From assembly GCA_013398055.1 (NCBI GenBank), contig VZRS01012069.1, positions 409,470 through 473,469 of the forward strand: 64,000 nt of DNA. Direction: 5' to 3'. Positions 11,275-24,723 of the stretch are shown piece by piece. This DNA is from Ifrita kowaldi. Lineage: Eukaryota; Chordata; Aves; Passeriformes; Cinclosomatidae. Numbering within the stretch: position 1 is the first letter of the stretch; each line of letters begins with the position of its first letter. The notes beneath the pieces were generated by a model. The model was not told the origin of the DNA and made no database searches. It saw only the letters and a list, made by a program, of their open reading frames with translations. The position numbers were made by a program, and so were the translations under genes.

Positions 11275-12959
11275 CTGCACAGGTGTCAAAAAAAAAGCAA
11301 ACTGCATTGTGCAGAAAAAGTAACTTTGACAGGTCTAATTTACTGAGACTGATTCATGTGACAGCATAAACAAACCATTCTTGTCAAAGTCTATATTGAA
11401 AATGGAGTAAATTGATCGTGGAGTCAAGTGCACTAGTAATTTCAGGGAGTATTGTGATTTCATTTGTAAAACTATTGCAAAGAAGGGAAAAACCTGTCTT
11501 TCAGAGCTGGCTTCAATTTTTGCACTAGTCAGAGCAGTAGAAGGGTATGCTGGTTAAGAGCATACTGCTACTAACAGCACTTTTCCTGTGCAATCCTGTT
11601 ACTGTGTATTCAGGGAAGTAACATGAGAAATCCCCTGAGAGCTTTTGTACAAATATACAGTGGAGATCAACAAGAAATCCTCCGAGTGAACAAAACATTC
11701 TGTATGTGTTTTCTTACTGCTTCTGTAGGGGCAGAATGTTGTGACTGATTAGAACACCAGCGTAACGTGCAGTTTCTTACTGGAATTGGTTTTTATGCTT
11801 AGGAGGAATTAGAGAAACAACATTATAAGAATGATGTTTTTTAACATGGGTTCAAATTATATAATCTCTGAAGTCATTGTTTTCTTGCTCTGCAGGGGAG
11901 AGGGCGCGTTCCTGAGAGTATTTGCTAACTGACAGCGCCCGAGCTTCTTATCTGGGAATGAAAACCAGGGAGATGTAAACTTTGTGAAGATAAGCAATAG
12001 CAAAACTCGTGTGTAATGTATCCAGCGAAGCTAAGGATCCTCCAGGCAGAGAAAGTGAAGCCAATAAGTTATGCTAGACAGGCACTTACAGAGGTCTTCT
12101 GGGGTCATGTTTACTAATCTCTCTCTCTCACTCTGTCACAGTGCAATGAAGGAGCACAAAGCATGCAAACTACAAGGTAGATAAACAGTGAATTATTCAA
12201 AACAATACCTTCACACTTTATATAAAAATAACAAATGTTAACTCAAGAATGCATTTAACCAAAGAAAAAATTTTAATAGCCCAGATCCTCAGTATGCCAA
12301 GATCACAAAAACTGGGATGTGTCTTGCAAGAACAGTTTTGTCCATTTTGCAACAAATGGATTTAATAACATGCCCCGTGTTTTCTCCAATCCCTTGACTT
12401 GGTACAGCCCTTTGGCTTAAGTTCCAGCTGATCCCCTCTCTTTCCTTTTTGTTTTTAATTTTCCCTTCCATATATAAAATCTATTGTTCGTATTTCCAGG
12501 GGAAAACCAATTCTGTCTCAAGAATATTCACCTTTTGTGTTCATCTTTAAGCTTCATAAGGTCAACACAAAATAGGGAAACAGAGCATTAAATTTCTAAA
12601 ATCAATAGCATGTACATAAATTGACATTCATTACTTTGCAGCGATTTCCAGTTTCTCCTTGATTGATTAAAGCCAGGGGTTGAAAATAAGTGCTTTTCCC
12701 CTGCCTGGAGAAATTCCCAATTGTCCATGCTGTGAACCTTCCATTATGAGACATGAGACAGCGGTAGCAGTACATGGTTCATTTCACACTGCCACAAAAT
12801 AGACTTGTCATTCCACAATCGAAAGTAAGGAACCTGATGGAAGAGCAATGTGTCAAAAACTTGTCAAAAGCAGCCCGTGCTTAATGACAACTGAGAACAA
12901 GGAAACCATGTCCTGAGGTTTTCACTGGCCAGATCTCACACGCAGGGAGCAGAGCAGAA

Positions 12960-13340
12960 AAATTATCCTGTTAATTTGTTATATGTTTAAATGTGATATT
13001 GAATGGCAAATTATATTTTTCAAACTAATTAATTTTGATTCCACATTAATTTAGGGAAGATAAATATTTACAGTACAATTATATTAGTTAATTTACAAAA
13101 GCAGAGGGGCAAAACCATTTAAATAAGGGCTGCTTAAATTAATGCTAAGAAAAAAGAGATGTTTTCTCTACACTAAAAATGCTGGAAAGCTAATGCTGCA
13201 TTAAATGTCCTGTTATTAAGGGTTCTCTATACTAACATGATAAGTATAACAAATTGATCTTTTGTATGAATTATGTTAGACCCTGAGAAATGATAATGTC
13301 AAATTCTGCGGCACAGTGGAGCTGAACCAATTAGATGAGT
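12960..13340. promoter_or_regulatory. AT-rich homeodomain-motif block, possible CNE
   Basis: An almost CpG-free block with at least eight TAAT/ATTA cores, including clustered TTAATTT and AATTAATTTT sites, and no coding frame or repeat similarity. This texture is typical of deeply conserved noncoding enhancers near developmental genes, which are frequent in gene deserts, but it can also be mere AT-richness. Conservation cannot be judged from one sequence. Confidence 0.2.
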
Positions 13341-16040
13341 AGATAATTTGGCCCTTCACACTAATAACACATTGTTAGTAGGAATATCTTCAAAGAAAAA
13401 CATGTATCTGGGGAATACTTTGCAACTAGGTGATGCTTTTAAAATGTTTATACAATGGAGATGGGGATCTGATTTCTTAAACCTCAAATACCAGGCAGGC
13501 AATTCTGTAAGGTGGGAATTATAACCATATAGAGATGACAATATTGCTGGGTTTATTTACAGTTACAGAAGCACATGCATGTGCATATGGTGTGTATGTC
13601 TGGAATATTTTTTCATGGATGGGCTGATTAATGATGGGCAAAGCTTCAAAGAGTCACAAGGATCCATGAGGATTCTCAAGTTTGTCTGCTTATATCTGAA
13701 GTTCTTCCACTAAAAATGTCAGGCTAGAAATGCCACTTAAAAAGGACTTAATGTTAGATTTACAGTGCATCTTGGTATAGCACAGACTGAAAATTGTGGA
13801 GGACTGTCTGTCCTCACAGTGCGTTTTCGTATTTATTCTGCTGTCTGAGCACGTGGACAACTTTTCAGTAGTTTCTATTAGACCCTCAAAAAGGCTTAAG
13901 TTCACTTCCTCAAAGCAAAGTTTAGAGGAAATGATACCCATGCCAAATCACTTGACCCTGCAGGAACCTGCACAGACAGCAAGTCAGGCTGCCTTGAGAG
14001 ACCTCCTCATATCACAAATGCCAGAACAGTTTTGTTCAGTGGGGATCCAGGGAGGTTTCCACCTGTATCCTCTTCGATCATGAACTTCTGAGTGGCTGCA
14101 ATTTCCCTGAATTACGTGTGTTACAAGAGCTGTAACAGCATCTAAAGCAAATTCTTCCAGGTAACTCACACACAACTCACACAATTCCATTTTTTGACCA
14201 AGAGAGACTCAAAGGCAGACATTCACTGAGCCATAGGGCATCACAGACACGTGCAGTGCTGCACCACTGCTGGGGACACGGACAGGGCAGATTTCTCAGT
14301 CCCCTGAGGTTTATTCTGTCCATGCACTTCATGATCCTTCAGTGGCAAAGGAAGGATTAATAAATGAGTACAGTAGATAAGGAACTTCTTGGAGATCCCT
14401 TCACTCCTGGGAGTACCGGGGTATTTGCTTGCCAGAACAGTCTCGTTACCTTCATTGGTGTCCCACAGAGCTCGTCATGGAGTCAGGTTTCCACTGGCCA
14501 TTTACAACCCGTGGACTTTGCCACACTTTTGTGGAGCTCAGAAGGTGAAGGGCAGAAATCAATATTATTCCTAGTGACTCAGTTACTGGGGTGTGGGGGA
14601 GTGCTCATGAAAACCTTCAGGAGAGTTTCCTGTGTTCATGGGGAAGCAGAGAGTTTGTGTGGAAGGAACATCTTTGGCAGGAAAGGCAGCATATTGTCAA
14701 TTCTGAAACCAGTCAGCTCTAAACTTTGTTCAAAAGTGGAAGGATGAATAAGGTTTACATATATACAACTCTTGGTCTACAACAGTACTTTGGGGAAAAA
14801 AAAAAATTAATGTTAACATAACAGGTAACCTGGAACTGCTCTCTGAAGTGATTTTCTAAGGAATAATTGTTATTTCAAGGTGAACTGAATCCAAAACCCA
14901 AGGCCAAAAGAGGTTTTGGACTAAACCAAGCAAGCACACCATGCTTTGTTACACTCTCTCCAGGCTCTCTTTATGGCAAAGATTTTCCCACCTCCCATCT
15001 GAGTTAGGTTACTATTAGCCTTCAACATGCAGATCCACTGTGAATACACCACAAGATGGTTGCTGTAACAGAGCACCATGGGATTTGAAAGGAAAACCCA
15101 AGCACACTGAGTTTGAAAGAAAAAACATAGAAAATGTAACATGCAGGAATTTAGGAAAGTAGCTGTTTAATTCTGGGCCTTTTCTGCAACCAAAAAATCT
15201 CAGAAACAACAAGACTCACAAGAAAATTTGAACTTTGAGGCAAAATTATAATTTAATTTCAGTAATATTAGCGAACACCCCGACTCCCCTACTCCATACT
15301 GAAGGAACTGTGGCTGTGGAGTGAAATGAGAGTGTGTGTGCCTGTGCCTGGCAGAGGGGAAGGCAGTACTGATATTCCCCCTCAGTCTCACCCTCCCCAG
15401 AGCATTTACTCTGTTCGTGTTCTCAGAGCCATCTCTGTCTTTGCTCCTCCTGCTGCAGACACTAAACAGCATATAGGGTAATAAAAAAAAAAAATCCTTC
15501 CATATTTAAAGGACAATAGGACAATTTGCTAATTGAATCAACTGATTATTTTAAGAGCATTTACAAATCCATTCAAAAACCATTCACCCCATCAAGAAAA
15601 AAAATTCCTGTTGGTGTCGGGAGTTGTCCTCAGGGATACACCACTCTAAGCCTCTCAGCACTGCGCTGCCAGTGTCTTTGTTCTTGACCTGACCTAAAAA
15701 AGCGCTCTCTTTATGAGTCACAGAGGATTTATTTTCTGCCTTAGCTTAGCCCCAGCTTCTTTTAGGTATAAAATGACAGTTTTGCTCAGTTGTGGCAAAT
15801 GACCTGCACTTCTTATGATGTAGATGATTGTCCAGCAGGATCTATGCTGAGGCCACCAGTGTAATTGAATTTAGGAGCACAACTGCCTGGAAATATTTGC
15901 TAGAAACACCACTCTTGGAGGGGGCAGTAGGTTTTGGAATTCCCTCCTATTTTCTTAGGGATATTTAAGCCTAAAAGTGCAATTTATCAGAATATTTTAC
16001 AAGATACTCTTTTATTGTGCAATGAAATATTTAAAGTGTG

Positions 16041-16116
16041 AATTAGATCCTTAGTACACACAAGTCCCTAAGAAATGTACAGGTTTATCTTAATTTACAT
16101 CAGCTGAGGGTCTGGT
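16041..16116. repeat. Short inverted-repeat element, sauropsid type
   Basis: The right arm, AATTTACATCAGCTGAGGGT (16092-16111) followed by CTGG, closely resembles the 'aatttacaccagctgaggatctggcc' arm of an abundant short palindromic element in sauropsid genomes. The left arm, AGATCCTTAGTACACAC (from 16044), is its imperfect reverse complement. There is no coding capacity. It is probably an old nonautonomous DNA-transposon (MITE-like) copy. A second element of the same type lies 650 bp downstream. Confidence 0.5.
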
Positions 16117-16760
16117 TGTATGAAAACTCTCTCCTTTCTCCAGTTTTATAAATTAATTTGTCCCTTGAATCAGCTCAGAACAAAACTCTACAGTCTATAT
16201 ACACAGTTCTGTAACTTGTTAGAGATTTTTGTACATCTGCAGGGAAACATTTTATAATATGGGCATTAAACCTTATTGATATGTGCTTTATGGCTTATAG
16301 AAAACTCTGAAAATGTGTTTCAGGATACTGTTTATTTGGATTTAAAATAAAACTTGTGCAGAGAGGAGTCATAAACACTACCTACTCCTACAAATTCAAA
16401 TCAGCTACTTAAGAATTGTCTCTCCCAGATTACCTGAGGGGACTCTTTCCTTAAAATGATTTCTCTTTGAAGCCTGAGTCCAGGTTATAGTCCTGCTTTA
16501 AGGCATGGGAGCTTGGTCAGTGACAGCTCCTTTCAGCAGCTCAGGGCAGGGATGGCCACATGGACAGAGGGCCTGGCCACAGCCCCCGCAGTGACACCAC
16601 TGTCCCTTCACATGGAACACAGCTATTCCAGGTGTGAGCAGCGTGCTCCGGAGAGGCAAAGTCCTTATGCTGCTCCTAATAACAGACTGTCATTTTCCTT
16701 CTCCAAAGCAGAAATAGAGTTCAAATTCTTTCACTGGATCAAGACAGGCTGCTGATCTCT
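16117..16760. other. Noncoding DNA between two inverted repeats
   Basis: Unique sequence with no gene recognised. The part at 16510-16700 is locally GC-rich and gives an 80-codon chance frame. I see nothing else. Confidence 0.5.
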
Positions 16761-16830
16761 GGGCCAGAACTCTTCAGCTAATGAAAGTCTCGCTGGTCTG
16801 AGGCAGTTTACATCACTGAGGAGCTGGGCC
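16761..16830. repeat. Short inverted-repeat element, sauropsid type
   Basis: A 70-bp imperfect palindrome. It begins GGGCCAGAACTCTTCAGCTA and ends GTTTACATCACTGAGGAGCT followed by GGGCC. The reverse complement of the right arm (GGCCCAGCTCCTCAGTGATG) aligns with the left arm over its length. The GGGCCAGA...CTCAGCT...GTAAA wording is that of the same family as 16041-16116. It is likely a MITE-like nonautonomous element, too old to show a target-site duplication I can trust. Confidence 0.55.
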
Positions 16831-19800
16831 TATGTTTTTCAGGCTTGTTGAAGACTGCTCTCACCCTTCCTTTGATTTGCTGAGTATTTTTATTAATATT
16901 TTTACTTCATTCTTGCCCTGTAAATTTTAATTTCCAGATCTCAGGTCTTTGTAATCAAATCAAAACTTCATTATCTATGTAGTATTGGTAACGCTCAAAA
17001 TCTGTAACCCTAATCCCACAGTGCTGTAGCAGGTGATTTTAATTATTTTTCCTTTAAAATTCTGATCACGTTCAAGAGCTTCTAGTGAAAAAAAATCCTG
17101 AAAATAAGACAAAACTATCTCAGAATAATCAAAAGCTAGAAGAATAAAAATTGAAGCATATTATTTTAAAATCCCCATTAATTTTAAGCCAACTTTCAAT
17201 CTGAGGAGGCTGAGCAATTGATTTTGTAGATATGGCTACTTATTTACATCTTTTCCCATAACTAGAAGAGTTTAGAATTCTAACAAGGTTTTACAGGGCT
17301 GTGTTCTGTACACTATGTAAACAATGCAGTGCTAATACTTCTTCCTCCTGTTTCAACCTTCCCATTGGTTTTACATCCTGACATTTAAAAAAATGTAAAT
17401 GTTAAAGGTTACCTACTTTTACAAGGAAGTCATTTACTCTACCATTCAGGGTAAAGGCACACCATTACCATCAGAAATATTAAATCACTTTCCAATTCAC
17501 AGCATGTGGGAGTTTTGTAGAGCAAATGGATTTCTCAGTGATTGCCACAGTTACTTTCAAAAAAAAGTGCATGTGATGAGTGGAGAACCAGCCTGGGGAC
17601 CCTGCAGTGCAGTGAGAGGGTTGGCACTTCAGTCCTGCAGATGCACAGTTGTTGTCTGCCACACATGTCCACCAAAAGAAGAAAAGATAAAGTTCAGCAT
17701 GGTGGGACTGGAGCTGTGCACATTGTCCACCCACGTTGCTGGCTCACAGCCCAGCTGCGCCCACCTTCCCTGTCCTTCAGGATCACTGAGAGCAGGATGT
17801 CAGTGCTGCTGGATGGGCTGTAGGTAGCACACGGTGCCTCCTCTGGAACCAGCCCATCCTGACAGACCCATGGAGCTTTGTTCTTCGTGGGGAACTGAGC
17901 ATGGTTGGGCTGCTGCCCTTGGGTGTGCTCTGGAGCTTTGCCTAAATCCACACTTCAGCACAGACTTGTGCATAAACAACACTGATGATGAACAAGCTGG
18001 GACTTGAGAATCAGCTCAGATCTACATTTAAGCAGTGCTGTGGATGCCACATACTCAGCTTGAGAATTCCATTTCACCTGGTCTGGAGCAAGGGGTGTGC
18101 ACAGGCACACGAGGGACTCCAAGGGCTCTGGAACCCACAGCCGCACTGAAGTCAACAGAGACTTTGGATTTTAAATTGTTTCTGTTCCATAACTGCTGGA
18201 GTTTTTGAGATATGCAAACCAGAGAAGCCCACAAACTATCCATAAACAGGTATGAGAAAGCTGCAATACTTCTCTAACCACATCGAACACATTCTGTGTA
18301 TTACTGCAGGACAAGGAGTCCCACTGGATGTTATTTATTTCTAAGAGTATTTCCATAGACTTCCCTGACTTAAGAAGCCTGTATGCCCAGATGCAAAAGC
18401 AAACATTGCTCTTTGTGGGTAATATTTGCTGAACTGGGCTCTAACCAGCTGTCTGCCTCCCTTTTTGGTCTCATTTTGCTCCCTTACGAGTGTACACAGT
18501 GTCAGACGTCATCAAGTCTTTGTGCATTTCTACAAAAACCACATAAAATCCCTTTGTTGATTACCTTTGCTTAATATGACATATACCAAAGCTCTACAAA
18601 GTCAGCTGTTTCTTAGATATTTTGTCCCTTCAAAAAAAGTTCATCAATACCCCATGAGATGTTACTTTCATGTGGATTTGTGCACTGGGAAACTGATGTC
18701 TGATAACTTAAGCATAAAGTAAATCTTCCTTAGCTAACAACATCAGAAACAATTTCCAACAAAAGCTTCTAGGAAATATTCAATTCACTGTGCAAGGATT
18801 CATTTTTATCTCTGTATTATACCACTGATGTGCCAAATGGGAGCAGAATTGTCTGCACTGATAGAATAACATGCTCTCCCCTTCTATGCTAGCCATTTGC
18901 TTTATTTTTCTTTCGTGCTCTCTGGGCAGATAAAGGGCATGATATTAAACTGTTCTGCCATCTCGTCATACTTTGTTGGCTACTGTTTAAAATATAGCAG
19001 ATGTAGCTTCAAAGTGATATGAGAATGCAGTCTAGTACCTAAGCACAACACACGTACCTTACTGAAGGCTGTTTACTGAGGAGAAAACATTTCACACATT
19101 TGTGTGCTATACAGAAGATGCTTTAATAAGATTATTGTATTTGCCTGTCATATTGTACTAGCTTTGCACTGGAAATAGTCTTATTAAAGAGAAAGACTGT
19201 CTTTTCTATGACCAGGGTCTTTGATATTTAGAGAAAGATAAAACAAAAAGAACAAACTACTCGAGCATTTCTTTGACATTCTGACACATTATTTCCTAAG
19301 CTGATGCTCTTGAGGTGAAAGCTAAGAAAAACAGAGAATGAAATGCTTTGCCTTTTCTACTCCCTAGCCAGTAATAAGCCCTTTCATAATCAGCAATAGT
19401 CAAAGATATTCCACTCCATCAAAACCAAACACAAGTCATCCCCTGTGGAGCCAACAAGAATTTTCAATTTTCCACCCTTTTAGTACAGGTGCTTTTTATG
19501 AGCAACTTAGAAGAAGACTACTCAGTGCTCAGCCATCTGGCCATATCCAAACCCCCAGATACTTTGTCTCAAAGGCTATTAGAGAATAGTTTTAAGGCAA
19601 ATGAAAAAAAAAAAGTTAGGTGCAGCATTCTTTATTGTGAACTGTACTGTGACATGCTGCTCTCTCGCTAATTCAGGTCTGTCCCCTCCTGAATTCTAAA
19701 GTGAATTTCAACCAAGTCCTTCATTTTCCAGGATAGTGGCCACCAAGGGAATGAAGCGAAAAACTGTGAGGATCTTCAAGGCACCATTAGCAGCTCCATT

Positions 19801-20904
19801 TTCTGTTCATACACATGCACATACCACCACAGGAAAAGAGATTTTCACTAGAAAAGACATTCTTTCTTATACTCAAAATGAAGCCTCTTGCAAAAAGTGG
19901 TTGTAGTTGTTCCACCTTGGATTAATGTTCCATTTCCTCCAATATATTTCTGCATTCACTGTTCTTATCTGTCCCCAGTTAATTCTATTTTCACTGTTTT
20001 CTCCTCATTTTCTCTTTTGCCATCTTTCTCATTTTTAAAACATCTTTTACTATTGATTTTCAACCCTAATTACAACCGCAACTGTGCATTTTATTTTCTC
20101 TCACACAGCAGGTGAAATTTCATCACTGACTACAGTGAACTTGCACTGATGACAAACACAATGGACTACAACTGACAGCAGCTCATTTATCAGCTGCTGC
20201 CATCAACCCATTTGAAATAAATATAAATGCACGAGAGTGAAACAAGTGAAAAGTTCATAGAGCAGGTTGATAATAACTTCCATCCTGAGCTTTACCAGTC
20301 TCTCTGGGTCTTGTTTTCTGTCAGCCAAGAGAAAACACTACGGTCTCTCTCATGCTTCTGACCAATCATTAGGATTTGAAAGCAAGCACCTGACAGCACC
20401 TTTTCTCATGCTTATACTTTTGTCATCTTTCAGCTGTGGAGTTGGGTCTAACTTCCGTTTCAAGCTGACCTTTCTGATGAACTTTATTTTTATGGTTGGT
20501 TTTTGTATATGGGTTGTTTTTTGTGCTTGGTTTGTTGATTGTTTGTTTGGTTTTTTTTAAGTAGAGAAAAGGTAACAAGAATGGCAACAATGCTGCATAA
20601 AGGTATAGAATAACCTTTTTACACAGACAGAATCAGTATTTTTCAGAATGGAAAAGTGATAACAATGGATGGATAAGGTGGAGGGCTATAAAACAAAGAA
20701 ACTGCCTATAAACAGTTTTTTCCTCATATCCAAATAATTTGTTGGTGTACCCATTAACTAAGTAGGAAGCTTAAAACAAAGAACAAAGAGAAGTACTTTT
20801 TCACCCAGTACACAGCTGAATTGCAGAGGCTCGCTTTCACAGACTGCTGTAGATGTAAAGAGTGTGAAGACTGACAAATGTGTAGAGTGACAAAGTCACA
20901 GAGT
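16831..20904. other. Noncoding DNA, no gene recognised
   Basis: Frames up to 142 codons occur around 17399-17982 on both strands in a locally GC-richer section, but they overlap one another antisense and show no family resemblance. A T/G-rich low-complexity tract lies at 20484-20561. No named repeat was identified. Confidence 0.5.
20484..20561. repeat. T/G-rich low-complexity tract
   Basis: About 78 bp composed almost only of T and G, with runs such as GGTTTTTG, GGGTTGTTTTTTG and GTTTGTTTGG. It produces a spurious hydrophobic/aromatic tail in the plus-strand frame that overlaps it. Confidence 0.85.
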
Positions 20905-21015
20905 AACTCCAGTGGCTGCTCTGAGCACCATGGTTCAAATCCTACCTCTACTCATGAGAAATGCAAACTGGTGTTCACAGGTCTGTCTCTACCCGTCCTC
21001 ATTTTAAGTATCAGA
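20905..21015 (+). mobile_element. Probable MIR-type SINE fragment
   Basis: The order of segments is that of a tRNA-derived CORE-SINE: AGTGGCTGCTCTGAGCACC, then a B-box-like GGTTCAAATCC (20932-20942), then a CTCTAC segment, then TCTCTACCCGTCCTCATTTT, which resembles the 'cctctgtgcctcagtttcc' part. The arms around the B-box do not pair, so this is not a functional tRNA gene. Divergence is high and the limits are approximate. Confidence 0.4.
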
Positions 21016-22818
21016 CACTAACTACTATTCTAGAAAGAATATAAGATTAAATGGACCTTCAGTGTGACCTGAGTCTCTTCTTGTGTTAACAATAAAGCTG
21101 CAATGTAAACGTTTTGATTTGACATTGTTTACTGTGGAGTGGGAGGAAGATGTTTTCCCACATTCTGCACTGGCCTTACACGATCCAGATCCACCCCCAC
21201 TGCTGTACCTAGAGTCACTTGCACATGAATCTGCTTTGTGAATCATGCCTAAAAAGCATACACCACTTGCTTTGCACTGAAGCGTACAGATAGAAAATGT
21301 CTTTGGGGGCTGGGGTTTTTTCTTCTTCTTTTTTTTTTTTTTTTCATTTTTTTCCCCCAAGTCTATGAGTGGATGCTTCAGTTGTTTGCAGAGATCAGGC
21401 ACGCAGCAGAAGTGTTTCCTCTCTTAATGGTTTGGTATCTTTAGAATATGACTAAGTTTCTAATTTTTTTCCCACCCACTTGCATAGCTCAATACAGCTG
21501 AGCAATACTGTAGACATAGCAATGAAGATAAAAGACATACTGAAAAGATTTTTTTACTTTAAAACTGACAGAAATGACATATAAATATCTGATCCCAAAG
21601 TCAATATCACAGATCTATTTGCCTTGGCTGTTGAAACCAAACTTCAAATAACAAAAATGCATTAACTCCCTTTCTTGAAAACATTTGCAATGAAATTTCA
21701 AGTACACTATGGTAATAAACATAATGTAATAACAAATTACACAGTTATCCATGTTAAACTAACCTATATATTGCACTGTCTCTGTTGGGTACAGAGACAT
21801 GCCCATTCTTTCCAGTAACATTTGGGTTGTTTCAAATTGTGGTCCAGTCCAGCCTCATTTCAGCAGCTCTCTCTTGAAACTGCACAGTACAGAAACCTTC
21901 TTCTAGAGACTCCAATGTATGAGGAAATGAAGTTTGATCATGCTTAAGATACAACGCTTACTCTTTGAGATGTCTTTTTCTCATACAGAAATAGGTTTAA
22001 GTCGAACACTTGTTACTCTGGACTCACAATTTTATAAGCACTGCAAAGTACATTCACAAACATGAGGGACATACAGGGAAGACTCTGAAAAGCTGTAAAA
22101 AATTGTGTGTTATCTCAGACTGGCTAAGCAGAAATATATCCTATTAGCTTAATATGTATACACATATGCACAGAAAAGAGCAGCTTTGCTTCGAAAAACA
22201 TACATTTTAAGGTGCTCTGCAAGTGACTGCCTATCTAATAATAAGATAGGTTATGCAGTACCCTTATTTTATGACCGTCATTTATTCTATGTTTTGCACT
22301 GCACACTTGTAGACACATGCTTCAATTAGTGTGAGACAAATGGCATAATTCCAGATCCACTAAACCTCGGAGACCTATATTGTCATGCACACACAGCATG
22401 CGCTTTACTGCTACCTAGGAAGCTGTATCTCTTCACCTCCTCCTCTTTTTCAAAAGAAGCCACTTCTGAATAAATGGGATAAATAACCCCCAGGCAGATA
22501 CTTAGAAATCACAGCTACAACAGGCCCTCGTTTATCTGTAGGCAGCCTCAGTGAGGTGAGTGCAGAGCAAACCTGGTCTCACGCAGCGCGAGGCAGCTGA
22601 ACAGCGTGTGGAGCTGCCCACTGTAGTGCTCATGCTAGGGAGAGACTCCCTCTTCCCACAGGTTTATGAGACAAGGGTGAGAGAGACTTTCCAAACTGAT
22701 CAATATCAAGCAACATCTAAAACAATCACACCCCACAGAAATGCTCTGCAGTAACTTGGGAAGCTCCAGAAGCAGCATATTGTGCACAAACTCCTTCCTG
22801 CCAGGCTTCACTCCAGCC

Positions 22819-22896
22819 TGGGGTTTTTTAGGTTTGTTTTTTTCATTTTGCTTTTTTCTGGTTGTTTTGGTTTTGGGTTGTTTTTTTTTTTTTTTA
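22819..22896. repeat. T/G-rich low-complexity tract
   Basis: Runs of T up to 15 long (22881-22895) are interspersed with GG and GGG. It is the same texture as the tracts at 8588 and 20484, and the mirror image of A/C-rich tracts at 433, 3471 and 53268. Confidence 0.85.
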
Positions 22897-24723
22897 ATGT
22901 GCTTATTCCACTTCTGACCAGAACTGCAAAGTCTCCCCACAGCACAGTGATCCTCTGCAGCACCCATGTGCCAATAAACATGCTCATAGCATGTATGACA
23001 CAGACCTACATGGTGGGACACTGCCTCCTCTGTGTCCAGCAAATGAGGCCAACTACTGCTTCATCAGGGGGCATTTCTGTACCATGCTCAGCCTAGATCC
23101 ATTTAGGAACTGCTCTGGAAGAGTAATGAATCCCCTTTATCAGCTGAAGGCATGCTACAGACATCCCCATACCAGCAGCAGCCCCACTGCAGTAACTGCC
23201 CCCAGAGCATCCTGTTCACTGTGCCCTCACAAAGAGGAGACAGAACATTTTCTCCAGTCGTGCAAAAATCACTTTCAGGCTGCAGTACATTTGCCAAGAG
23301 CAGTTGTGAGGAGCTTAATGGCAGATATTTTGGAGCAGCAGCATCCTAAATAATAGCTGCAAGGATCAAACGTGGAACCTTCAGGGGCCTCAAGCCACTG
23401 AAGACTGCGTACAGCAGAACCCTTCTTTGTCCTACTGCAGGGTCTGGGAAGGGGCAGCTGGGTACTGCCAGGTTCTTCCTGTCCTGCAGGAAGAACTCAC
23501 TGGTCTCCATATTAGGGCTACTACACCTAAGCTGACCAAAGAACCCAACCCTGGATAAAAGAAATATTGAACAAGTGTGAAGTTTTCAAACAATGTCTTT
23601 AAAACTCGCTACGATGCTGAAATTTACCTCCTAAACAATGTGGCATGTGTTTCAATATTAAAATTTGCTTGGTAGGATGGAGAAAGAGAACAAAAAAAGA
23701 GGAGTGCTAAATAAAGTGATCTCTAGGAGCTGAGCACTGAATAAATCCTGTGTGTTGTCAATTAAGTGGCAGTTTTACAATGAAAGTATTTGATTTTCAT
23801 AAATCTGTTGCAGCATGTCAGAGGAGAAGAGGAAGAGAAGGTTTGGGGGTGGGAAGTCACAGAAGGAGGCACGATACTTCCCCCTGCAGAAGTCTAACAT
23901 TCATTTTACACTTGATTCATTGAACAGAAGCAGCTTGCCACAGCAGCCACCCACTCAATGGTGACAAAGCACGGCAAGCGCAGTGATGATGGCACAGCAC
24001 AGTCAGGCAGGACACCTCACATCAGCCATGGGTGGCTAATGCCACCACCCCGACTCCCACACTCTGCCCACCCTCTTGCCAGATGATAGCAAGTTACTTC
24101 AAACCTCAAGGCAAGGAATACAACAAATGAATATGCATTCAAACGGGAGGTCTATGTTCCCTTATGGATTCCCTTAGGAATATGCTTCCTGACACATGGC
24201 AAGGTGCCTTATGCAAAGAGAGAACACTGACATTTCATAGAAAATAGTCAATCAGGACTGTATCATAAATACATAATTTCATTCTCTAAAAACACCCTAA
24301 AATGACTGACATTATTCCAAGGAATTAGTCTCGAGGAAATTGTTCAGCTTTCCAGTCACTTGTGAAGGATGCAAGTGGTTAGGTTTATTTAGGACAGAGA
24401 TGGATGTGTCTAGCCATGGCACAGGGTGAGCTGGAGGGAAACATTAATGCACTAACTCTAACATGTTTTTATATAATGAATCTCTCTCCCCAGACCCCTC
24501 CCCCAAGTATGTAAATTGGCAGTAAATGACTGGCATTCACAAACGTGCCTCCAAGCAGGTTAGGGATAATTAGTAAAGCATGTAGACACCCTGTCCTAAG
24601 AGCCAATTGTGACAAATCCACAAAATAATGAATCTCTATTAATAGTTAATGATGTATGTCAAGAAGAGCCCAGACTTTGGGCTCTTCCCCTTTAAGCCTG
24701 TGTGTTATTCCCTTGTGTTTCAG

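Larger units (their letters stand above)
9216..16040. other. Noncoding DNA, no confident gene
   Basis: AT-rich, mostly unique sequence. Points of detail: a CpG-containing section at 10240-10390; a 151-codon minus-strand frame at 10745-11200 without recognisable homology; a small splice-flanked segment at 11232-11274; an AT-rich block with many TAAT cores at 12960-13340; and CT-rich and homopolymer tracts. I see no interspersed repeat that I can name here. Confidence 0.5.

Noticed and set aside
11930..11939. RE1/NRSE-like half site TGACAGCGCC
   Set aside because: Only the right half of the REST motif is present; no left half was found at canonical or common alternative spacing.
17399..17982. 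Several overlapping frames of 60-142 codons on both strands
   Set aside because: They lie in a locally GC-richer section where stops are rarer. Overlap on both strands and lack of homology indicate composition effects.
20932..20942. tRNA B-box-like GGTTCAAATCC
   Set aside because: The flanking T-arm does not pair and no acceptor stem is found. It fits a decayed tRNA-derived SINE better than a tRNA gene.
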